Positions 56,312 to 64,000 of a stretch of 64,000 bases of DNA are shown here, piece by piece; within the stretch, counting starts at the first letter, position 1; every line of letters begins with the position of its first letter. The stretch is from Acidobacteriota bacterium (GTDB lineage: Bacteria; Acidobacteriota; Blastocatellia; RBC074). The notes below the pieces were generated by a model. It made no database searches and was not told the origin of the DNA. It was given only the letters and a program-made list of their open reading frames with translations. The stretch spans positions 1 to 64,000 of the forward strand of contig JAFDVL010000011.1 of the NCBI GenBank assembly GCA_018268995.1, in the 5' to 3' direction. A program made the position numbers and the translations under genes.

Positions 56312-56722
56312 TTATTTTTCTACTGGTTCCGTCTTTGCTGGGATTTCCCTACCCGTCATATGACATTTGCCATCAAATACTGCCCCATGCTCAATGATTA
56401 GCGCTTGCGTATAAACATCACCGAAAACCTTCCCGGTCGGATGAATCTCTACTTTATTTTTAGCCGTTACAGTTCCCTCAATTGTACCACTCACCGATAC
56501 ATTTGCAGCCTCCACAGATGCTTTTATATATCCCCGTTCACCAACGAGCAGTGTTCCGGAATCAGATTTTATCTTTCCAGAAATACTCCCATCCACGCGA
56601 AGCATCTCACTAAATGATAATTCACCTTTTATCTCAGTCCCATCACCCAAAAATCCTTTTAGGTCACTTACTGGGGCATTTGAGGTAGTAATGTTGGAAG
56701 AAGATTTCCCAAATTTCATCAT
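56312..56722 (-). CDS. Bactofilin
   Basis: 136 residues from ATG 56722, preceded by AAAGGA at a good distance. The central region (about 20-120) is the repetitive beta-helix LGDGTEIKGELSFSEMLRVDGSISGKI ... GTIEGTVTAKNKVEIHPTGKVFGDV that defines bactofilins (DUF583), cytoskeletal polymers used for cell shape, stalks or chromosome positioning. In myxobacteria, bactofilins bind ParABS complexes, and here the gene directly follows parB with a 68-bp gap, which fits that role. Confidence 0.92.
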   Translation of the reverse strand: MMKFGKSSSNITTSNAPVSDLKGFLGDGTEIKGELSFSEMLRVDGSISGKIKSDSGTLLVGERGYIKASVEAANVSVSGTIEGTVTAKNKVEIHPTGKVFGDVYTQALIIEHGAVFDGKCHMTGREIPAKTEPVEK

Positions 56723-56790
56723 AGCTTTGTCCTTTGCATTATTTTTTTGGTAGGAATGGGGCAATTGATACTACTTTCACTCCGGTTGAT

Positions 56791-57681
56791 CTAATTAATC
56801 TCTAAGTCTGAGGCGGGGTGCTCACCTCTTTTCATTAGAATTGAATAAATTCGATCCAGCTCGGATGCCGACCCAAACTCAATACTTATCTTCCCGCCTT
56901 TCAAACCCATTTGAATTTTGACCTGGGTTCCGAGAAACCGTTTGAGCTTTAACTCAGCAGCACGAATGTTAGCATCATTCTTAATCGGAGTCGAGATTTC
57001 GCGATCCTTTGTCTCAACAACTTGGTTTTGGACTAATCGCTCAGTCTCTCGAACTGAGAGTCTATCATTAACGATTCTCTGTGCTAGATTTGATTGGTCT
57101 GATTCAATTTCCAGTCCCAGCAGTGCTCTTGCATGTCCCATTGATAATTGATCGTCAATTAAAAGCTGCTGCACCGACTCTGGCAATCTCAACAATCGCA
57201 GATAATTAGCAACCGAAGAGCGATCTTTCCCTACCCTTTTTGCTACTTCTTCCTGTGTTAATCCCAAGCCATTCATTAATCTTTGATATGCGCTTGCTTC
57301 TTCAATCGCATTCAATTCCTGTCGTTGGATATTTTCTATCAATGCAATTTCTAATAATTTTTCATCTTCTACCTCTCTTACAATCGCACTTACCTTTTGT
57401 AAACCTGCACGCTGCGAAGCTCTCCATCGGCGCTCCCCTGCCACGATTTGATAGCGGCCTCCCTGCTTTCGACGAAGTAAAATTGGCTGGACCAATCCAT
57501 TTTCTCTAATTGACTGAGATAGCTCTTCCAACTTTATATCCGAAAAAACAATTCGTGGTTGATCTGGATTCGGATCTATTAAATCAATATCCACGTCATA
57601 TAGCTCTTCTTTGGCCTCAAGTTTTGGTGAGCCATCTGAAAGCAAGGCACTTAGCCCTCTACCGAGCGCTCTTCTTGTCAT
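56791..57681 (-). CDS. parB: Chromosome-partitioning protein ParB
   Basis: 296 residues from ATG 57681, which has AGGAGG nine bases upstream inside parA; the in-frame TTG at 57687 is too close to this site. It binds parS and spreads as a CTP-dependent clamp. N-terminal ALGRGLSALL contacts ParA. The ParB/Srx domain (about 30-120) contains the CTP-binding GERRWRAS. A helix-turn-helix follows (about 130-180: LTQEEVAKRVGKDRSSVANYLRLL) and the dimerisation domain is at the C-terminus. It overlaps parA by 23 bp. Confidence 0.96.
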   Translation of the reverse strand: MTRRALGRGLSALLSDGSPKLEAKEELYDVDIDLIDPNPDQPRIVFSDIKLEELSQSIRENGLVQPILLRRKQGGRYQIVAGERRWRASQRAGLQKVSAIVREVEDEKLLEIALIENIQRQELNAIEEASAYQRLMNGLGLTQEEVAKRVGKDRSSVANYLRLLRLPESVQQLLIDDQLSMGHARALLGLEIESDQSNLAQRIVNDRLSVRETERLVQNQVVETKDREISTPIKNDANIRAAELKLKRFLGTQVKIQMGLKGGKISIEFGSASELDRIYSILMKRGEHPASDLEIN

Positions 57682-58435
57682 TTTCAATCACCTCCTTTGC
57701 CAGATTAATATAGCTTTCTGCACCCTTTGATTTTATATCGTAAAGTATAATTGGCTTTCCATAACTTGGTGCTTCTGCAAGGCGAATATTTCTGGGAATC
57801 ATGGTACTCATCACTTGTGTACCTAAAAAATCCCGCAAATCTGCTACAACCTGATTTCCCAAATTTGTTCTTTCATCAAACATGGTCAGTAAAAATCCCT
57901 GAATCGCTAAGTTGGGATTTAATCCACGTCGTATTCTCACTAATGTATCCCATAACTCCGTTACCCCTTCTAATGCAAAATATTCACATTGTATTGGGAC
58001 CAAAATTGAATCAGCGGCAGTGAGCGCATTCAATGTTAACAGGCCTAAGCTAGGTGGACAATCAACTATCAGATAATCATATTGCGCCTGAACCTGTTCC
58101 AATAATTTCTTTAGTTTGAATTCTCGATTCTCAAAATCAACTAATTCGACTTCAGCACCGGCAAGATTGCGGTCAGAGGGGACTACTTTTAAATATTCCA
58201 AATCTGTCTTGAGGGTTACATTCTCAATTGGTTCATTGACAATCAAGCAGTGATACAAACCTCGCTTAAATGTCCCCTTCTTTATGCCAATCCCACTCGT
58301 TGCATTCCCCTGTGGATCAAGGTCTATCAGAAGCGTCTTTTTTTCTATTGCGGCTAATGAAGCTGATAAATTTATTGCAGTTGTGGTCTTTCCCACGCCA
58401 CCTTTTTGATTTGAAATTGCTATTATTTTACCCAT
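57659..58435 (-). CDS. parA: Chromosome-partitioning ATPase ParA (Soj)
   Basis: 258 residues. Deviant Walker A KGGVGKTTT (about 10-18), LIDLDPQGNAT (Walker A') and DYLIVDCPPSLG identify a ParA ATPase that moves ParB-parS complexes over the nucleoid. The start is ATG 58435. The 209-bp region 58436-58644 upstream is AT-rich and holds two parS sites. Confidence 0.96.
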   Translation of the reverse strand: MGKIIAISNQKGGVGKTTTAINLSASLAAIEKKTLLIDLDPQGNATSGIGIKKGTFKRGLYHCLIVNEPIENVTLKTDLEYLKVVPSDRNLAGAEVELVDFENREFKLKKLLEQVQAQYDYLIVDCPPSLGLLTLNALTAADSILVPIQCEYFALEGVTELWDTLVRIRRGLNPNLAIQGFLLTMFDERTNLGNQVVADLRDFLGTQVMSTMIPRNIRLAEAPSYGKPIILYDIKSKGAESYINLAKEVIENDKKSAR

Positions 58436-58512
58436 ATATCTTTAACAGACAGGCTCGTGACCTTTTCCCTCACATTAACACAGCTGACACCCGCCTGAAA
58501 AGTTCTTGAGAA

Positions 58513-58528
58513 TGTTTCACGTGAAACC
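58513..58528. promoter_or_regulatory. parS site 1
   Basis: TGTTTCACGTGAAACC matches the conserved 16-bp parS palindrome (TGTTTCACGTGAAACA) except for the last base. It lies 78 bp upstream of parA. Confidence 0.92.
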
Positions 58529-58640
58529 CAGGAACAAGAACAAAATTTGATATTTTTCTTGCTTGAAACGATGCACTTTGGCCAATAATCGCCAATACTA
58601 AATTCACCAAACAATGGAAAACAAGCAAAACCTAGTTGCG

Positions 58641-58656
58641 TGTTTCACGTGAAACG
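58641..58656. promoter_or_regulatory. parS site 2, overlapping the rsmG 3' end
   Basis: TGTTTCACGTGAAACG matches parS in 15 of 16 positions. The last codons and stop of rsmG (CGT TTC ACG TGA) lie inside it. Confidence 0.92.
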
Positions 58657-59271
58657 CAAAAGTGAAATAAGCAGACGTCTTTCCGTCTTAGGAATTGGGT
58701 AAGCAGAAACAGACCAGCCAGGAGAGATACTTCTTTCGGCTAGTTCCAGAAGAGATTCATTGCCAAATAATAGACCTTGCCTTGTACTCTTAATTAGGTT
58801 CATTAAAGAAGGAACTATTTGTCTTAATTGATCTAAGGCTCTTGAGGTGATACACACATCTTGAGAGATATTCTTTATATCTTCGAATCTTTTATTTAAG
58901 ATGCAAATATTATCAAGTCGTATTGCAGTTGCTACTTCCTTTAGGAAAATTGCCTTCTTTTTATTTGCTTCATTCAAGGTAATAGATAGGTCGGGGCGAA
59001 GAATAGCAATAGGAATACCAGGTATCCCGCCTCCAGAGCCAATATCTAGAATTTCACGAATTGAGGAATGAATATATGATGCACCAAAAAACGATTCAAA
59101 AACATGCCTTTCAGCAAATTCAGAAGGCGATGTAAGGGTTGTTAGATGCAAATAGCGGTTCCATCTCAGAATAAGCTCGTAATAATGAACAAAACTATCT
59201 TGCTGTGTGGAATTGAGATTAAAAGACGCGGGGGATGCTAAAATTCCCCGAAGTTGTTCTTGAGGATTCAC
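58645..59271 (-). CDS. rsmG: 16S rRNA (guanine527-N7)-methyltransferase RsmG
   Basis: 208 residues. It methylates G527 of 16S rRNA using S-adenosylmethionine. The binding loop ILDIGSGGGIPGIPIAIL and the ITSRALDQL segment are typical. The start is six bases after the mnmG stop, so it is co-transcribed. Its stop codon is contained in a parS site. Confidence 0.95.
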   Translation of the reverse strand: MNPQEQLRGILASPASFNLNSTQQDSFVHYYELILRWNRYLHLTTLTSPSEFAERHVFESFFGASYIHSSIREILDIGSGGGIPGIPIAILRPDLSITLNEANKKKAIFLKEVATAIRLDNICILNKRFEDIKNISQDVCITSRALDQLRQIVPSLMNLIKSTRQGLLFGNESLLELAERSISPGWSVSAYPIPKTERRLLISLLRFT

Positions 59272-59277
59272 GATAAA

Positions 59278-61158
59278 TCACTTGTGTCGGGATAAAAGCT
59301 CAACATGGATTGTGAGCAAGGAAATAGCAGCCGGAGTAATACCAGGAATACGCATAGCTTGACCTATAGTTTGAGGCTTGATTCGTTCCAGGCGCTCGAC
59401 CATTTCATTAGATAAGCCAGGTATTGAGGAAAATTGAATGGAGGTCGGAATATTTTTATGAACTGCTTTAGAAAGCCGTTGATTCAAATCCTGTTGGGTG
59501 GCTAGATATCCTTCGTACTTGAAATCAGTAACAATTGTAGTTACTTCTTCTTGAGTATCAATTCGTAAACTATCCGGCAATAAAACACTCAGATGTTCTG
59601 GAAGTACTTCAGGCCGTTTAGCTAACTGACTAAGCGGCATACCGTCCAGAATTTGAATTGATGTCATTCCAGAAAACTCCGCATAGCCTTGAGTACGCGC
59701 CGTAACTACAGCGCGCTGAAAATATTCTCGTAATTGATTCTTCCTATTTAATTTATCCTGATACTGTCTATATCTGACTTGATCAAGCAATCCGATTTTT
59801 GCACCTAAATCACTCAAACGATCATCTGCATTATCAATACGCAGCTTTAATCGTTGCTCGGCACGTGAAGTAAACATGCGATAAGGTTCGTCAACGCCTT
59901 GCGTAATTAAATCGTCAATTAAGATACCGATGTAACCTTCATCGCGCTTAATTGTAATGGGATCAAGCTGTTGAACGGACCTAGCGGCATTGATGCCAGC
60001 CATGATCCCTTGGGCTGCGGCTTCTTCATAGCCAGTTGTACCATTAATCTGACCAGCATTAAATAAGCCTCTAATTCGCTTAGATTCGAGTGAAGCCCAA
60101 AGTTCAGTTGGATCAACCATGTCATATTCAATGGCATAACCAGGGCGCAAAATTTTCGCATTCTCCAAACCAGGTATTTGATGAACTAATTCCCGTTGCA
60201 AGTCAGCGGGTAAGCTGGTGGAAAAACCATTTAGGTAGACTTCATAGGTATGATAGCCCTCTGGTTCAAGAAATAGTTGATGCCGATCTTTATCAGGAAA
60301 TTTAATAACTTTGTCTTCGATAGATGGGCAGTAGCGAGGCCCAATTCCTTGAATTTGCCCGCTGTATAAGGGAGACCGCTGGATATTATCCCGAATGAGC
60401 TGATGGACTTTGTGACCTGTATACCCAATAAAACACGAGATTTGTTTCTGCTTGATTTGTTTCGTGGTAAACGAAAATGGAACAGGCATTGGGTCTCCAG
60501 TTTGTTCTTCAAAAGCCTGAAAATTTATGCTGCGAGCGTCAAGTCGTGGTGGCGTCCCGGTTTTCAGTCTAGCCATTCTAAAACCCAACGCTTTAAGATT
60601 CTCAGCAAGTTTTATAGATGGTAATTCGCCTGACCGACCAGCAGAAAATCGTTTTTCTCCTATATGGATTAGTCCATTCAAAAATGTTCCCGTAGTGATG
60701 ACAACGGCACGAGCCCCTAATAAACGACCATCCATCAATTCGACACCAACGAGTTTATTTCCATCTAAAAGTAACTTAACAACTTCCCCTTGACGAAGCG
60801 AAAGGTTAGGTAGGTTTTCAAGTTCGCGCCGCATTTGTTGGCGATAGAGAGCACGATCTGCCTGGGCCCGTGGTGCCTGCACAGCAGGACCCCGACTACG
60901 ATTCAACAGTCGAAACTGTATCCCAGTCTGATCAATTACCCGCCCCATCAAGCCGCCCAAAGCATCTAACTCTCTGACAATATGGCCTTTAGCGATGCCG
61001 CCAATGGCAGGATTACACGACATCTGGGCAATTAAATCGAGATTAAAAGTGACAATTGCAGTGTTAGCCCCCATTTGTGCAGCGGCATGCGCAGCTTCAC
61101 AACCTGCATGCCCGGCACCAATCACAATCACATCAAATTCTTCGTCGAATTGAAACAT
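59278..61158 (-). CDS. mnmG: tRNA uridine 5-carboxymethylaminomethyl modification enzyme MnmG
   Basis: 626 residues, normal length. With MnmE it makes the cmnm5U34 modification in tRNA anticodons. FAD-binding [19 protein letters not shown] (about 12-30), the KTGTPPRLD signature and [16 protein letters not shown] are clear. It begins 16 bp after mnmE's stop, so the three genes form one unit. Confidence 0.97.
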   Translation of the reverse strand: MFQFDEEFDVIVIGAGHAGCEAAHAAAQMGANTAIVTFNLDLIAQMSCNPAIGGIAKGHIVRELDALGGLMGRVIDQTGIQFRLLNRSRGPAVQAPRAQADRALYRQQMRRELENLPNLSLRQGEVVKLLLDGNKLVGVELMDGRLLGARAVVITTGTFLNGLIHIGEKRFSAGRSGELPSIKLAENLKALGFRMARLKTGTPPRLDARSINFQAFEEQTGDPMPVPFSFTTKQIKQKQISCFIGYTGHKVHQLIRDNIQRSPLYSGQIQGIGPRYCPSIEDKVIKFPDKDRHQLFLEPEGYHTYEVYLNGFSTSLPADLQRELVHQIPGLENAKILRPGYAIEYDMVDPTELWASLESKRIRGLFNAGQINGTTGYEEAAAQGIMAGINAARSVQQLDPITIKRDEGYIGILIDDLITQGVDEPYRMFTSRAEQRLKLRIDNADDRLSDLGAKIGLLDQVRYRQYQDKLNRKNQLREYFQRAVVTARTQGYAEFSGMTSIQILDGMPLSQLAKRPEVLPEHLSVLLPDSLRIDTQEEVTTIVTDFKYEGYLATQQDLNQRLSKAVHKNIPTSIQFSSIPGLSNEMVERLERIKPQTIGQAMRIPGITPAAISLLTIHVELLSRHK

Positions 61159-61174
61159 AATTTTGAGTCAGGGA

Positions 61175-62551
61175 TTATTTCCCGATGCAAAACGTAGCGA
61201 ATATTTGATTGATAATGTCACCAATCAAGGTTTCGCCAGTAATGATCCCAAGACATCGTAAGGCTTCATGCAAATGAACAAGAATTATTTCCTCACTGAA
61301 CCCAAGGTCTAAATCCTGCTTGGCTTTCAGTAAAGATTCGGATGTACTTAACAAAGCTTGATAATGTCTTTCATTGGTAATTATACCACCTTCCTGAATT
61401 GGCAAAGAACCAGAGCTTAAAGTTGAATGAATCAGATCTTGTAGCTCGCCAATCCCCTGGTTTGTCAATGCGGAAACTTCTGCAACAGGTTTATTTTGTT
61501 TGATGGCATTTATAAATTCTTCGTCAAAGGCCATTTCTAAATCGCATTTATTGATCACCAGTAAATCGAAAGGAAGCAGAGAAAGAAAAGTAAGCTCCAG
61601 AGTTGTGGGATTGTGAGAGGCCTCAATTACGGCTATGACAAGATCGGCATCTGCAATTGCAGATTGAGTTCTTTCTACACCTAGATTTTCAATAACATCC
61701 TGAGTTTCTCGGATTCCAGCAGTGTCAATTAGTTCAACAGGAATACCTTTAATTGCCAAAACCTCACTGAGAGTATCACGTGTTGTCCCAGGAATGGCAG
61801 AAACTATTGCCCGATCTCTTCCGAGTAAAGCATTAAAAATAGAGGACTTCCCTACATTTGGCTGTCCAACAATTGCTAATTTTATGCCTGATTTAACCAA
61901 ACGACCTAATTGATAGCTGGATATAAGTTTCTGTACCGATGAACAGAGAATATCTATTTGTAACTGAAATCGCTCAATATTTAATGAATCCAGATCATCC
62001 TCGACAAACTCAAGAGAGGATTCGAAATAAACGATCATTTCAACCAACGCATTTTTTAAGGGCTTGAGTTGTTTTGACACTTCGCCCCGCAATTGCCGAG
62101 TGGCAAGCTGCGCCTGATAGCGAGTTTGCGAATGTATTAGATCATTCACCGCTTCAGCCTGTGATAGGTCAATCCGTTGATTCAGAAACGCGCGCAAAGT
62201 AAATTCGCCTGGCTTAGCTAGTTCTGCACCAGACGAAGCTAACAATCTGAGAATTTCAGTTAAGACGACAGGTGAACCGTGACAGGATATTTCGACTACA
62301 TCCTCGCCCGTATAAGAATGTGGGGATCGAAAATAAGTGATAAGAGCTTCATCAATTACTTGGCCAGATTCAGAATGTATAAGGGATTGGAGAGAAACTT
62401 GATTAGGAACCAGCTCGGTCGCTTTTTTGGTATCCAATAAAGATTGAAGACATTTAAGAGAGTCGTCTCCACTCAAACGAATAACACCAATTCCACCATA
62501 GCCCGGCGGAGTAGCAATTGCGGCAATAGTGGTATTCTCGTAAAGACGCAT
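61175..62551 (-). CDS. mnmE: tRNA modification GTPase MnmE
   Basis: 458 residues from ATG 62551 ([17 protein letters not shown], the usual start); the frame is open further upstream but this is into a terminator. N-terminal folate-binding domain, central G domain with [14 protein letters not shown], and the C-terminal CIGK motif whose Cys is needed for modification. It partners MnmG encoded next. Confidence 0.96.
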   Translation of the reverse strand: MRLYENTTIAAIATPPGYGGIGVIRLSGDDSLKCLQSLLDTKKATELVPNQVSLQSLIHSESGQVIDEALITYFRSPHSYTGEDVVEISCHGSPVVLTEILRLLASSGAELAKPGEFTLRAFLNQRIDLSQAEAVNDLIHSQTRYQAQLATRQLRGEVSKQLKPLKNALVEMIVYFESSLEFVEDDLDSLNIERFQLQIDILCSSVQKLISSYQLGRLVKSGIKLAIVGQPNVGKSSIFNALLGRDRAIVSAIPGTTRDTLSEVLAIKGIPVELIDTAGIRETQDVIENLGVERTQSAIADADLVIAVIEASHNPTTLELTFLSLLPFDLLVINKCDLEMAFDEEFINAIKQNKPVAEVSALTNQGIGELQDLIHSTLSSGSLPIQEGGIITNERHYQALLSTSESLLKAKQDLDLGFSEEIILVHLHEALRCLGIITGETLIGDIINQIFATFCIGK

Positions 62552-62577
62552 CTCAAAAAATATATTGCGACCGACTA

Positions 62578-62633
62578 AGAAAAATCGCCAAGAAGCAAAA
62601 CAGGAATATCGCACCTATTTTCATCTTGGCGAT
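62578..62633 (-). terminator. Terminator after the yidC-jag unit
   Basis: ATCGCCAAGA (62584-62593) and TCTTGGCGAT (62624-62633) form a perfect 10-bp stem followed on the minus strand by TTTTT. It separates yidC-jag from mnmE-mnmG-rsmG. Confidence 0.8.
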
Positions 62634-62656
62634 GATTTATATTGCAATGCTAAGAA

Positions 62657-63157
62657 CTAATAAGCAGGCAGAATTTTTACGCGGCGCATTTGGCCATCAC
62701 CTTCGCTCTCAGTTCGGACACCTTCGATATCAACAATAGCATTATGAATAATGCGACGATCCTGAGCATTCATCGGATCAAAAACAAACGGCACTTTAGA
62801 AATCCTAACCTTCTCAGCTGCTTTTTGTGCCATCAGTTCTAATTCGATCTGCCGCGCCTCACGATATCCACTTGCATCAAAGTCAATCTGGGCTCCCTCG
62901 GCGACTTCATCAGCAAAAACGCGACGGGTGATGTACTGCATTGAATCTAATAATTCCGCACTGTGACCGAGGAGTAAGGGTAAATCGAATCCTTGAAACT
63001 CAACTCGGATGCTACCATCATCGTCATCATCAATAATTGCACGTAAATCAAGTGACGAAGAACTTATCAAGTCTTCGACAAACCTCTCAACACGCTTTGT
63101 AAGTTCGTTAGATTGATCCATACCCATTCCATCAGTTACGGCTACCCTTAAGTTCAA
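62657..63157 (-). CDS. jag: RNA-binding protein Jag/KhpB (KH and R3H domains)
   Basis: 166 residues if translation begins at TTG 63157, which overlaps yidC's stop as TTGA; ATG codons at 63127 and 63121 are alternatives. It has a KH domain ([20 protein letters not shown]) and an R3H domain ([19 protein letters not shown]), but no N-terminal Jag-N domain. Homologues bind many transcripts and affect cell division and elongation. The order yidC-jag is conserved in most bacteria. Confidence 0.9.
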   Translation of the reverse strand: MNLRVAVTDGMGMDQSNELTKRVERFVEDLISSSSLDLRAIIDDDDDGSIRVEFQGFDLPLLLGHSAELLDSMQYITRRVFADEVAEGAQIDFDASGYREARQIELELMAQKAAEKVRISKVPFVFDPMNAQDRRIIHNAIVDIEGVRTESEGDGQMRRVKILPAY

Positions 63158-64000
63158 GGGTTAGCCAATAATTCTTTGGACTTCTTGCCCTTTGTTGGTT
63201 GCGATGTTGCGCTGTCGTTCGATTGAGCCGGAGGACTTGGAGTAATTTTATTAATAACGTATTGCTGTGCAATACCAACCAAATTTCCAACCATCCAGTA
63301 CAAGACCAATCCCGCTGGAGCATAAATAAAGAAATATCCCATCATCAAAGGCATGAAATATTGCATCCGCTTTTGCATTGGATCAGCTGTCGAAGGAGTC
63401 AAAGCGGTTTGCACAATCATGGAGATAACAAAGATCACTGGTAAGACAAACCAGGGATCGGGTGAAGATAAATCCTTTATCCAGGCGATAAACTTTGCAT
63501 TACGGAATTCAATCGCACTGCTCAAAACAATGAAAACAGCCCAGAAAAACGGCATTTGCAGCAACAAAGGTAAACATCCCATTAAGGGGTTACCTTCGCG
63601 CATCAGCGCAACCTGCTCTTTCTGAAGCTCCATCATACGAGGGTCGTTCTTATCCAGCTTTTTCATGCGCTCTTGCAAATCTTTCATTTTAGGTTGCAAG
63701 GCAGCGGCTTTTTTCATCGAGACAGAACTTTTCCACCGCAAGGGGAAGAAGAACATGTTAAGAACGACCGTCAGTAAAATGATGGCCCAACCGTAATTGC
63801 CCGTCCAGCCATAGAGGTGAACGAAAGCGCTGCGCATAAATGCGGCAATTGGCTTAACAAGCCAAGCGACTACGCTCCAGCCATAGCTAATCAGATATTC
63901 GAGATTTTTCTCCTGATTGGCAAGGCCAAATTTTTTATTAACCTGCGCAAGCATGTCCAGGTCTTTAGGCCCGGCATAGACATGGTTGACCTGATCATTA
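63154..64000 (-). CDS. yidC: Membrane protein insertase YidC, 5'-truncated by the window
   Basis: 281 codons of the C-terminal part; the reading frame continues beyond 64000. The visible start [15 protein letters not shown] is the end of the periplasmic domain. Then come five helices of the insertase fold with [23 protein letters not shown], the cytosolic hairpin, and [20 protein letters not shown]. It inserts membrane proteins alone or with the Sec translocon. The C-terminal tail is basic. Confidence 0.96.
   Translation of the reverse strand, partial: NDQVNHVYAGPKDLDMLAQVNKKFGLANQEKNLEYLISYGWSVVAWLVKPIAAFMRSAFVHLYGWTGNYGWAIILLTVVLNMFFFPLRWKSSVSMKKAAALQPKMKDLQERMKKLDKNDPRMMELQKEQVALMREGNPLMGCLPLLLQMPFFWAVFIVLSSAIEFRNAKFIAWIKDLSSPDPWFVLPVIFVISMIVQTALTPSTADPMQKRMQYFMPLMMGYFFIYAPAGLVLYWMVGNLVGIAQQYVINKITPSPPAQSNDSATSQPTKGKKSKELLANP

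Noticed and set aside
1..64000. tRNA, rRNA or riboswitch genes.
   Set aside because: No cloverleaf, rRNA-like segment or known riboswitch core was recognised by eye on either strand; a covariance-model scan could still find one.

Overview
The window looks like a chromosomal segment of a Gram-negative bacterium, most probably an acidobacterium (class-level guess: Blastocatellia). The pointers are an acidobacterial-style ECF-like sigma factor directly followed by a PknB-type kinase with a long TPR tail, two Oar-like TonB-dependent receptors with N-terminal carboxypeptidase-regulatory domains and LPLNGRN/LPLDGRN motifs, and nine exported PQQ-like beta-propeller proteins opening with W-x-x-x-R-G-type motifs. 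The taxonomic call is inference from gene content; no rRNA is present.

Layout. 0.1-3.7 kb: sigma factor and Ser/Thr kinase. 3.7-6.9 kb: small envelope proteins (secreted Tudor-like protein, outer-membrane barrel, zinc-ribbon membrane protein, small membrane protein). 7.1-14.6 kb (minus): TonB receptor followed by three propeller genes. 14.8-18.1 kb (plus): DUF3311/sodium-solute symporter pair and an MFS transporter. 18.3-22.4 kb (minus): iron-type alcohol dehydrogenase, propeller, small membrane protein and MFS transporter with overlapping ends. 22.5-26.5 kb (minus): two more propellers, one fused to Ig-like and LamG-like domains. 26.7-34.5 kb (plus): ankyrin protein, three propellers, a DUF2889 protein, a small secreted protein and two YdcF-like proteins. 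34.5-35.3 kb: PhyH dioxygenase. 35.4-37.7 kb: a small cluster encoding a helix-turn-helix protein, a fulvocin-C-like eight-cysteine secreted protein and a membrane-anchored thioredoxin, preceded by a promoter-like sequence with nine C residues in its spacer. 37.7-46.6 kb: second TonB receptor, amidohydrolase, DUF1003 protein, phosphoglucomutase, a possible AlkZ-related protein and a coiled-coil membrane protein. 46.8-54.4 kb: RND efflux adaptor and pump, then an active/inactive M16 peptidase pair. 54.6-64.0 kb: a GT9-like protein and the conserved origin-proximal block bactofilin-parB-parA-rsmG-mnmG-mnmE-jag-yidC, with two parS sites and a helically phased cluster of DnaA-box-like 9-mers.

The most unusual features are (1) the fulvocin-C-like cluster with its poly-C promoter, a candidate undescribed disulfide-rich bacteriocin system; (2) a set of modular nested palindromes of about 140-155 bp between or over gene ends, plus a related palindrome carried in frame inside the kinase domain; and (3) the dense paralogous expansion of exported beta-propellers. 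The repeats are concentrated in the first 41 kb and I see none in the origin-proximal part, which also looks more AT-rich.
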